Shown here piece after piece: positions 8,261 through 13,576 of a stretch of DNA of 14,062 nucleotides. The position numbers and the translations under genes are program-made. Under the pieces are notes generated by a model. The model was not told where the DNA came from, searched no databases, and worked only from the letters and a program-made list of their open reading frames with translations. The DNA lies in contig JACENB010000081.1 in NCBI GenBank assembly GCA_013867245.1, forward strand, positions 1 to 14,062, read 5' to 3'. Numbering within the stretch: the stretch's first letter is position 1; each line of letters begins with the position of its first letter. Source of the DNA: Nitrosopumilaceae archaeon (GTDB taxonomy: Archaea; Thermoproteota; Nitrososphaeria; Nitrososphaerales; Nitrosopumilaceae).

Positions 8261-8617
8261 TTAACTACCCAACATCTTACCTGCAAGATTTTCTTTTCTT
8301 GGAATCCAAACTATGGATATATTAGAAAATTTTGCAATAATCAACCACGATTCTCTGGCTAAATCACGGAGTTTTTCATTATTTATAGCAAATTCATGAT
8401 TTAATTGATTTACCGTATTTTTAGAATCACTGAAAATAGTAATTTCATCATCAGTATCTACAAATTTCTTTAATGCTGAAATTATTGCTAAATATTCTGC
8501 TTGATTATTTGTAATTTCAGATTTTTTTTCGTAAAATGATTCTCCAGTTTCTTTGACAAAAAATCCAAATCCGCCATTAGAACCACCAGATCCATCTACG
8601 TAAACACTAATTTTCAT
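8261..8617 (-). CDS. RNase HI-like protein lacking the fourth catalytic Asp
   Basis: This is a compact 118-residue RNase H fold protein, shorter than the roughly 155 residues of the E. coli enzyme, like other small archaeal/bacterial RNase HI domains. Such enzymes cut the RNA strand of RNA-DNA hybrids. D8 (YVDGSGG), E41 (NNQAEYLA) and D64 (FSDSKN) are in place. In the last helix the usual N-x2-A-D motif reads N110-L-A112-G113, so the fourth acidic residue is Gly; GGT differs from the expected GAT by one base. The chain ends at S118, five residues later, so the C-terminal helix is short. The start overlaps the upstream membrane-protein gene by 11 nt, suggesting cotranscription. It may retain weak activity, since the fourth Asp is the most tolerant position in the family, or may serve as a binding domain. 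Confidence 0.87.
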   Translation of the reverse strand: MKISVYVDGSGGSNGGFGFFVKETGESFYEKKSEITNNQAEYLAIISALKKFVDTDDEITIFSDSKNTVNQLNHEFAINNEKLRDLARESWLIIAKFSNISIVWIPRKENLAGKMLGS

Positions 8618-9050
8618 CTTTATACAACCTAGTTATCTTCACAGTTAGATTAACCACTATCATGTAAATTACTGTTGATATACTTTGAGATATTATTGAT
8701 GCTAAATATGGATCATAGCTTATAATCAGAAAATAATATTGCAATATACCTCTAAAAATAGTATAAACAATTTCTCCAATTCCAAGTGAAGTAATTAATT
8801 TTTTAAGATCATGTTTTAATTTTACAGTATCTGTTTTACCAGATTCTAAAATGTATTTTTTTCTATTATCTAAATAAAATAAAAAACTAAACACGGAGAA
8901 ATAAATTAAATAATCTGCAATTGTTGTATATGTAGCATTAAGATATTCAGTTTGTTCAGAAAGAAGTTGTGCAATTATTGCAGAAATAATTAATGATGCA
9001 GCAAAAGCAATTAGAATATTTTTATTAAGTTTTAGATATTCATGTAGCAT
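8607..9050 (-). CDS. Four-helix integral membrane protein, unknown function
   Basis: From the ATG at 9050 this is 147 residues with four likely membrane helices (about 10-30, 44-62, 85-108 and 116-139) and short loops. A Lys/Asp-rich cytoplasmic loop lies between helices 2 and 3, and the C-terminus is basic. Size and helix number resemble GtrA-like or other small four-helix proteins, but I see no diagnostic motif and do not assign a family. A TTG four codons earlier (9062) is possible; I prefer the ATG because a box A (TTATTTAT) lies 25 nt before it. The 3' end overlaps the RNase HI-like gene by 11 nt, so the two are probably translated from one mRNA. Confidence 0.82.
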   Translation of the reverse strand: MLHEYLKLNKNILIAFAASLIISAIIAQLLSEQTEYLNATYTTIADYLIYFSVFSFLFYLDNRKKYILESGKTDTVKLKHDLKKLITSLGIGEIVYTIFRGILQYYFLIISYDPYLASIISQSISTVIYMIVVNLTVKITRLYKDEN

Positions 9051-9070
9051 ATTATTGACCAATTTTTAGC

Positions 9071-9079
9071 ATAAATAAA
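9071..9079 (-). promoter_or_regulatory. Box A of the membrane protein/RNase HI-like operon
   Basis: On the minus strand this reads TTTATTTAT, centred 25 nt before the ATG at 9050, and it supports that start over the upstream TTG. Confidence 0.55.
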
Positions 9080-9100
9080 TTGAAATTACATTATACTTTT

Positions 9101-9109
9101 TTTAAAAAT
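9101..9109 (+). promoter_or_regulatory. Candidate box A ahead of the 9128 small ORF and radical SAM gene
   Basis: TTTAAAAAT is centred about 23 nt before the ATG at 9128. A second candidate, AGTATAAAA (9161-9169), sits about 26 nt before the in-frame ATG at 9191 and 37 nt before the radical SAM start at 9202. The choice between them decides whether the small ORF is transcribed. Confidence 0.4.
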
Positions 9110-9127
9110 TAAGATTATTAGTTCAAA

Positions 9128-9205
9128 ATGATTAAACTCGTGCCTAAAATCACAGTAGAAAGTATAAAAAAGATAATCAAACAAAGTCAAATGAATAAAA
9201 AATGA
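9128..9205 (+). CDS. Possible 25-residue small protein overlapping the radical SAM start by ATGA
   Basis: An ATG at 9128 opens 25 codons ending in TGA at 9203-9205. The stop overlaps the radical SAM ATG at 9202 in the classic ATGA arrangement of coupled genes. The peptide begins MIKLVPKITVES and ends in a Lys/Gln-rich stretch; the middle (VESIKKIIKQ) would form a basic amphipathic helix. No domain is known. In favour: the exact overlap and a box A about 23 nt upstream. Against: chance ORFs of this size are common in AT-rich DNA, and a second TATA element inside it could drive the radical SAM gene alone. Confidence 0.35.
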   Translation: MIKLVPKITVESIKKIIKQSQMNKK

Positions 9206-10083
9206 TGTTAAATTATGATGCACCACTATACAGACCACCTTCAGAAGCTAGATCATTGATTTTCCAAGTTACATTAGGTTGTTCATTTAACGAATGCTCA
9301 TTTTGTGATATGTATAGATCAAAAGAATATTCTGAAAGACCATGGGAGGATGTAAAAGCTGAAATTGACATGATGGCAAAATATGTTCCAGATACAAGAA
9401 GAGTTTTTCTTGCAGATGGTGATGCATTAAATCTTGATTCTGAATACATGATTAAAATTTTAAAATACATTAGAGAAAAATTTGCAAATATCGAAAGAAT
9501 TTCATGTTATGCTATGCCAATGAATATTTTGAAAAAAACTCCTGAAGAATTAAAGAAAATGAATAATGCAGGACTTGATATGTTTTATTTAGGAATTGAA
9601 AGTGGTTCGGATATTGTTTTGAAAAAAGTAACAAAAGGTGCAGTTGCAAAAACAATCATCAAATCAGTTAACAAAGCAAAAGAAGCAGGATACATCATGT
9701 CATGTATGGTAATTTTAGGATTGGGTGGAAAAAAATATTCAAAAGAACACATCAAAGGTACAGCAGAAGTGATTAGTGCATGTTCACCAAATTATGTTGG
9801 TGCATTAACATTATACCTAGAAAATGGAATCAAACAAGAATTCATTGATAAGTATAATGGTGAATTTGTCAAAATAAATGATGATGAAGGATTAGAGGAA
9901 CTTTATGAATTGGTTAATCAAATTAACACAGAAGAGGAAATTGTATTTAGAGTAAATCATGGTTCTAATGCATATACTGTAAAAGGTACATTCCCTCAAG
10001 ATAAACAAGAAATGCTAGATAAAGTGGAATGGATGAAAGACCATCCAGAGATTGTACGTCCTCAAGGAATTAGAGGATTTTAA
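9202..10083 (+). CDS. Radical SAM protein with Cx4Cx2C cluster motif
   Basis: This is a 293-residue enzyme of the radical SAM superfamily. The [4Fe-4S] cluster site near the N-terminus is C27-x4-C32-x2-C35 (LGCSFNECSFCDMY), one residue longer in the first gap than the common Cx3Cx2C; the aromatic-x-C ending and following DMY fit a subfamily with GCSxNxCxFCxMY signatures. ADGDALNLD (about 70-78), YLGIESGSD (about 133-141) and the following VTKG are typical beta-strand motifs of the Elp3/NifB-type barrel. The C-terminal third is unassigned. Substrate and product are unknown. It starts at ATG 9202 (a second ATG follows at once) and may be coupled to the 9128 ORF. A hairpin follows the stop. It converges on the cupredoxin gene. 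Confidence 0.9.
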   Translation: MMLNYDAPLYRPPSEARSLIFQVTLGCSFNECSFCDMYRSKEYSERPWEDVKAEIDMMAKYVPDTRRVFLADGDALNLDSEYMIKILKYIREKFANIERISCYAMPMNILKKTPEELKKMNNAGLDMFYLGIESGSDIVLKKVTKGAVAKTIIKSVNKAKEAGYIMSCMVILGLGGKKYSKEHIKGTAEVISACSPNYVGALTLYLENGIKQEFIDKYNGEFVKINDDEGLEELYELVNQINTEEEIVFRVNHGSNAYTVKGTFPQDKQEMLDKVEWMKDHPEIVRPQGIRGF

Positions 10084-10093
10084 ATCATCAGCC

Positions 10094-10119
10094 GTAAAGT
10101 AAGTAAGAATTTACTTTAC
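10094..10119 (+). terminator. Hairpin between convergent radical SAM and cupredoxin genes
   Basis: GTAAAGTAAGT and ATTTACTTTAC pair over 11 bp, with one G-U, around the loop AAGA. The hairpin begins 11 nt after the radical SAM stop. There is no long T run after it on the plus strand, so it may be an mRNA 3'-end stabiliser rather than a classical terminator; being an inverted repeat it would form in transcripts of either strand. Confidence 0.5.
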
Positions 10120-10183
10120 TCATTACTTTCTTAGTGAATGATTTGTGAAAATATCCACTAATGCGTTACAAACTATAATTTAA

Positions 10184-10792
10184 TTAATTCACAATAATAG
10201 TTCCGACCTGCCAAGCATGTAGCATACAATAGTATGGATATTCACCAGAAACAGTTGGAGTCCATTCAAATGAATCTCCAGACATTAGTATACCTGAATC
10301 AAATGTACCGTCAGGGAATGGAGTAAATCCGTCAATAGTTCCTGATGTAAAAGAGTGAACTCCTGTTGAATCAGTATTGGTCATTATAATTTTGTCACCA
10401 ATATTTGCTGAAAGATTAACTGGTGTGTAACATCCATCTCCCCCCATTGATACTGCACAATCTGCGGAATATCCAGATTTTTCTACTGTGCCAATGGTTC
10501 TAGTAATAGTTGAAACGGTATCAGCATTACTTGAAGATGTGTTACTAGAAGACGTATTACTAGAAGATGATTGTTCTGCAATTCCTGCGGAATATCCATC
10601 ATCATAAGCATTTTTCAAATCAGATGCGATAGAACTTTTTAAACTTGAAATTTCAGACTCTAAACTTGCAACTTTATTTTCTAATTGGAAAACATCAGTA
10701 GTATAGAAAGTAGCAGTATAGTAAGTAAAGTAAGTAGTTGTAGTAGCACTAACAATAATGACCAATGCCAATACTACATACAATAATTTCAT
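10184..10792 (-). CDS. Membrane-anchored cupredoxin (plastocyanin-like) with Gln at the axial ligand position
   Basis: This is a 202-residue protein. Residues 4-26 form an N-terminal membrane anchor or signal segment; residues 35-60 look like a short coiled coil; residues 75-90 are a Ser/Asn linker with SSSNT repeats; residues about 95-202 are the cupredoxin domain facing outside. Type 1 copper ligands are H146 (VHSF), C189 and H192 in YYCMLH. The axial position, usually Met in plastocyanin-like proteins, is Q195 (HAWQVG), as in stellacyanins. C112 and C121 may form a disulfide. Ammonia-oxidising archaea use many such blue copper proteins for electron transfer outside the membrane. The ATG follows a box A by about 26 nt. 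It lies downstream of the UspA gene on the same strand but has its own promoter. Confidence 0.93.
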   Translation of the reverse strand: MKLLYVVLALVIIVSATTTTYFTYYTATFYTTDVFQLENKVASLESEISSLKSSIASDLKNAYDDGYSAGIAEQSSSSNTSSSNTSSSNADTVSTITRTIGTVEKSGYSADCAVSMGGDGCYTPVNLSANIGDKIIMTNTDSTGVHSFTSGTIDGFTPFPDGTFDSGILMSGDSFEWTPTVSGEYPYYCMLHAWQVGTIIVN

Positions 10793-10813
10793 ATTATTAC
10801 TTAATCAAAGAAG

Positions 10814-10822
10814 TTTTAAAAT
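10814..10822 (-). promoter_or_regulatory. Box A of the cupredoxin gene
   Basis: On the minus strand this reads ATTTTAAAA, centred about 26 nt before the ATG at 10792. Confidence 0.6.
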
Positions 10823-10844
10823 AAAAAAGACACTACATCGTGAA

Positions 10845-10861
10845 CCTTTGCACTTCAAAGG
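10845..10861. promoter_or_regulatory. Perfect inverted repeat CCTTTG-N5-CAAAGG upstream of the cupredoxin promoter
   Basis: Two 6-nt arms are separated by CACTT, centred about 35 nt upstream of the cupredoxin box A. It is GC-richer than the surrounding DNA. It could be an operator of the cupredoxin gene or part of the 3' end of the UspA transcript. Confidence 0.35.
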
Positions 10862-10942
10862 AAAAGGCATTTTTAAAAACCAAGAAAAAATCTAAAAAAA
10901 CAGATTATGTTAGTCAACTTTGAATGTAAAATCTATGATCTG

Positions 10943-11380
10943 TTAAGATTTAGTTGTTAAAAGATGACAATGGGATTTATGATGAATTTCATTTATGATA
11001 TCATCAAAAAGTGTTATTTCTTCTAGGGATAATTTTGGATAGTCGACAATTAACAAATCAATATTATTTTCTTTAACATAATCAATTACCCAATGTGAAA
11101 TATTCTCAGTTAATGCTAATTTTGTCTTAATTGGAACTCCTTGTTTTTGAGCAATTCCTTTCCAGTTTTCTAATTCCTTTTTTAATTTTGTAGTCTGATT
11201 TTGTGTTAATTTTTTGTCAGATTTTGTTTCAAAAAAATAAAATTTTGGTGGAGTTTTGTACATACATTCTATCACCGTCAATTCTGAATCAAATTTTTTA
11301 GCCATTTCAAGACCAAGTTCAAAGGATTTCTTGGTATGTGTCGGAGTAATAATTGCAACAGCTACTTTACGAAATGGCAT
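10943..11380 (-). CDS. UspA-family (universal stress protein) domain, probably not ATP-binding
   Basis: This is a 145-residue protein with the UspA alpha/beta fold: the opening strand KVAVAIITP, helix SFELGLEMAKKF, strand SELTVIECMYK and a later DLLIVDY strand. Universal stress proteins are small soluble dimers linked to stress responses. The ATP-binding subgroup has G-x2-G-x9-G-S/T after the fourth strand. Here that stretch reads DYPKLSLEEITLFDDI with no glycines, so nucleotide binding is unlikely (UspA-type rather than UspFG-type). The basic, Gln/Thr-rich insertion around 50-75 is less conserved. The ATG at 11380 is about 27 nt after a box A. Partner and trigger are unknown. Confidence 0.82.
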   Translation of the reverse strand: MPFRKVAVAIITPTHTKKSFELGLEMAKKFDSELTVIECMYKTPPKFYFFETKSDKKLTQNQTTKLKKELENWKGIAQKQGVPIKTKLALTENISHWVIDYVKENNIDLLIVDYPKLSLEEITLFDDIINEIHHKSHCHLLTTKS

Positions 11381-11402
11381 ATTTTTAGTTCACAGTAATT
11401 GT

Positions 11403-11411
11403 AAATTAATA
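11403..11411 (-). promoter_or_regulatory. Box A of the UspA-like gene
   Basis: On the minus strand this reads TATTAATTT, centred about 27 nt before the ATG at 11380. Confidence 0.5.
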
Positions 11412-11452
11412 CTTTCTATTCCACCTAGGTTATTTTTGGATGTATAATTCTT

Positions 11453-11463
11453 AAAAAAAACCC
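11453..11463 (-). terminator. Oligo-T terminator after the 11526 gene
   Basis: On the minus strand GGG is followed by eight T, 63 nt after the stop of the 11526 gene and upstream of the UspA promoter. No stem is evident, as is usual for archaeal termination. Confidence 0.4.
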
Positions 11464-11525
11464 TATTTCAAAGCAAAATTAACTTTTGAGAAATGGTAAA
11501 CCCGTAATTTTTGTCAAATTAAAAA

Positions 11526-11786
11526 TTATAAATTCTCAATAATAGATTTTAGGTTATCAGGAAGATCAGGTAATTCAGTATGACTTTCGTTATTTTGAAG
11601 AACTTCAGGACCAATCCGTCTAACTATTTGTGTTGCAATTAAAGTATCAATATTCCTTTGAATATCTTTTTCACTCATTACAGTTTTTAATTTTTCAAAA
11701 ACCGTTTCTTCGTTTTCATATTTTTTAATCCCATATTGTACTAAAATGGTTTTTTCAGTAGTGGAAAATTCAGGCATATAATTCAT
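11526..11786 (-). CDS. Small helical protein, possible winged-helix fold, unknown function
   Basis: This is an 86-residue soluble protein. The first 60 residues look like three helices followed by the short strand-like VRRIGPEVLQ, which could be a small winged-helix DNA-binding fold (helices about 7-20, 27-37 and 39-53). The acidic C-terminus (ELPDLPDNLKSIIENL) may pack as a further helix. No metal site or membrane segment is present. Two starts are possible: ATG 11786 or ATG 11777, three codons later; neither has a box A at the ideal distance. The gene is divergent from the CxxC membrane protein gene, 68 nt apart, so it could regulate that gene; this rests only on position. Confidence 0.72.
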   Translation of the reverse strand: MNYMPEFSTTEKTILVQYGIKKYENEETVFEKLKTVMSEKDIQRNIDTLIATQIVRRIGPEVLQNNESHTELPDLPDNLKSIIENL

Positions 11787-11826
11787 TATAAAATAAAGGC
11801 TAAGAATCTTTTGTTATCAAAAAATG

Positions 11827-11835
11827 CTTAAAATA
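11827..11835 (+). promoter_or_regulatory. Box A of the CxxC membrane protein gene
   Basis: CTTAAAATA is centred 24 nt before the ATG at 11855 and fits a leaderless transcript. Confidence 0.55.
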
Positions 11836-11854
11836 TGATAGATTTTATTTTAAA

Positions 11855-12364
11855 ATGATGCAAACAAAGTTCCAATTAATTTCAAATGTTTTAACAATGA
11901 GAAAATATGCTATGATTGGAATAGTTAGTGGCTTAGGTTTAGGAGTAATTTATTATTTTTTGACAATGTCAATGTTACCGACTCATTTTGATGCAGAATT
12001 AGAAATAGCACCATTTTACATTTTTACATCAATTGGACTGACAGTAATGATTTCATCTTTAGCAGGAATAAATTTTGCAATGATGGCATTTAAAATCAAT
12101 CAAATGAAAAAAATGAATTCAGTGAAACCCAATTCAGTAAAAACAAATTCATCAGCACTTTTTGGAGGAGTTTTTGCTGCATTCACACCTGGATGTCCTG
12201 CATGTACTGCTCCATTAGCCGTAATTTTAGGAGCAGTGGGCGGATTATCATTATTTCCAATGCAAGGACTGGAATTGAAATTTATTTCAGTAGGAGTATT
12301 GATCTTTTCAATTTATTGGATTACAAGAGGGTTACAAAGTAAAAGCTGTTGTAAAATTGGGTAA
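11855..12364 (+). CDS. Polytopic membrane protein with CPAC motif and C-terminal CysCys
   Basis: This is a 169-residue protein with four likely membrane segments (about 18-38, 53-78, 102-130 and 140-158). The third segment carries TPGCPACTAPL with C114-x2-C117, a Cys pair set in a Pro/Gly-rich helix start, reminiscent of thiol-redox or metal-transport membrane proteins. The C-terminus ends SCCKIG with adjacent C165 and C166. A polar loop (about 84-100) contains the imperfect repeat NSVKPNSVKTNSS, from a 15-nt near-duplication. The two Cys pairs could exchange disulfides or pass on a metal such as copper; that is inference. Two adjacent ATGs (11855 and 11858) are possible starts. The stop lies 5 nt before the stop of the convergent cyclase gene. 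I do not recognise a named family. Confidence 0.82.
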   Translation: MMQTKFQLISNVLTMRKYAMIGIVSGLGLGVIYYFLTMSMLPTHFDAELEIAPFYIFTSIGLTVMISSLAGINFAMMAFKINQMKKMNSVKPNSVKTNSSALFGGVFAAFTPGCPACTAPLAVILGAVGGLSLFPMQGLELKFISVGVLIFSIYWITRGLQSKSCCKIG

Positions 12365-12369
12365 GTAAA

Positions 12370-13350
12370 TTATTTTCTTCTTTGAACTTGGAAGATTTTG
12401 TATCCATATTTTTTATTTATTTCAGTTTCAGGTAATTGAGAAATATCATATTCATTAAAATTTTTAAAAACATTATACAAATTATTATCAATTATCAAAC
12501 TATTTTCAGGACATAATGAATTTATTTTAAAACATCGATTAACAGTTGGTCCAAAAATATCACTTATTGTAGATGTACTACTCTGAGCTACTTTAACTGA
12601 ACCATAACTAATACTAATTTTATAATTTAATTCAGGCATTTTTTCTTCTAGAAGTTGTTTTTTTAGATCAGAATGAGATTCAATCATATTCAAACAACAT
12701 TCTAGAATATTTTTTGTAACTTTAGAGTCACTGAGATCTGTATTTGGGAATCTAAACATTAGAGCATCACCAATATTTTTTACTACTTGACCATCATAAT
12801 TTTTAACAATTTTAGCCATGAAATTTAGAAAAATTTCATATAATTTAGTAACATTATCATCTGATAAAGTAGCAGAAATTTTTGTAGAATCTTTCATATC
12901 AATTACAGCAACACAATCATTTTGAGTATTTTGAGAAAATTTTAGAAGTATATCCTCTTGTTGTTTGATTACTTCTTCTTTTTGTTTAATTGTAATTTCT
13001 GCCTCTTGAAGTTTTTTGGTCATATTATCAAAGGATTCAGAAAGATCACCTATCTCATCACGAGATTTAATATTAGTTCTAACATTAAAGTCACCACGTG
13101 AAATTTGATATGTTGCTTCACTAAGTTTTGCGATAGGTTCAGAAAGACGTTTTGCTAAAAAATATGTTAAAATACTTAATCCAATCATTAAAGAAATTCC
13201 AATAATTATGATATTGACTTGTGATTGAAAAATTGAGATTTTTTCAAAATTAAGAAATATCACAGTTGTTGTAGATATAGAAATCAAAGTTGTGGATAAA
13301 ACCAATACAAGTAATTTTTTCTGTAGACTGAAAAATGTAAAAGATGACAT
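12370..13350 (-). CDS. Membrane HAMP-linked class III adenylate cyclase
   Basis: This is a 326-residue protein. Two membrane segments (about 13-33 and 47-66) are joined by a loop of only about 13 residues, so there is no external sensor domain. A HAMP linker follows (about 66-118, with SEPIAKL and the DEIGDL motif), then a short coiled coil (115-137) and a class III nucleotide cyclase domain (about 145-326). Metal-binding Asp residues are D151 (VIDMKDST) and D195 (IGDALMF). K191 and D264 sit where adenine-selecting Lys and Asp occur in adenylate cyclases. N271 is present, but the transition-state Arg four residues later is K275 (VNRCFKI). The likely product is cyclic AMP, made as a dimer. The ATG follows a box A by about 25 nt, and three palindromes occupy the promoter region. 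Confidence 0.9.
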   Translation of the reverse strand: MSSFTFFSLQKKLLVLVLSTTLISISTTTVIFLNFEKISIFQSQVNIIIIGISLMIGLSILTYFLAKRLSEPIAKLSEATYQISRGDFNVRTNIKSRDEIGDLSESFDNMTKKLQEAEITIKQKEEVIKQQEDILLKFSQNTQNDCVAVIDMKDSTKISATLSDDNVTKLYEIFLNFMAKIVKNYDGQVVKNIGDALMFRFPNTDLSDSKVTKNILECCLNMIESHSDLKKQLLEEKMPELNYKISISYGSVKVAQSSTSTISDIFGPTVNRCFKINSLCPENSLIIDNNLYNVFKNFNEYDISQLPETEINKKYGYKIFQVQRRK

Positions 13351-13351
13351 A

Positions 13352-13393
13352 TACTAGTAAATGATCATTATGATTAATAGCAATGACGTTATT
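13352..13393. promoter_or_regulatory. Box A and palindrome cluster ahead of the cyclase gene
   Basis: TACTAGTA (13352-13359) abuts AATGATCATT (13360-13369), both perfect palindromes. AATGACGTTATT (13382-13393) is a third with one mismatched pair. The likely box A on the minus strand, CTATTAATC (13372-13380), lies between them, about 25 nt before the ATG at 13350. The arrangement suggests operator sites around the promoter. Confidence 0.4.
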
Positions 13394-13413
13394 CTCAGTT
13401 TTGGTCATATAAT

Positions 13414-13419
13414 AAAAAA
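13414..13419 (-). terminator. Oligo-T terminator of tRNA-Val
   Basis: On the minus strand six T follow one nucleotide after the tRNA 3' end, the usual simple terminator for an archaeal tRNA gene. Confidence 0.5.
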
Positions 13420-13420
13420 G

Positions 13421-13495
13421 TGGGCCCACGGTGATTTGAACACCGGATCTTCGCCGTGTAAGGGCGACGTCATAACCGAGCTAGACTATGAGCCC
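13421..13495 (-). tRNA. tRNA-Val (anticodon UAC)
   Basis: On the minus strand the acceptor stem GGGCTCA pairs with TGGGCCC, including one U-G, with discriminator A73 at 13421. The anticodon stem TCGCC/GGCGA encloses the loop CTTACAC, with anticodon TAC at 13458-13460. The T stem CGGTG/CACCG encloses TTCAAAT. The D arm has G10-C25, T11-A24 and C12-G23 pairs. There is no intron and CCA is not encoded. A box A candidate (AAGTTTAAAT on the minus strand, about 13521-13530) lies about 30 nt upstream. Confidence 0.97.
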
Positions 13496-13576
13496 ACTGA
13501 AACATACCTCGTTGAAATCCATTTAAACTTTGAGACATGGTAAAATATAGAAATCTGATAAAAAATAATCAAGATT

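Noticed and set aside
9213..9470. Minus-strand open frame opposite the radical SAM gene
   Set aside because: It overlaps the radical SAM cluster motif region, which is clearly the coding frame.
13361..13543. Plus-strand open frame crossing tRNA-Val
   Set aside because: It consists mostly of the antisense of the tRNA gene and the cyclase promoter, with no protein-like features.
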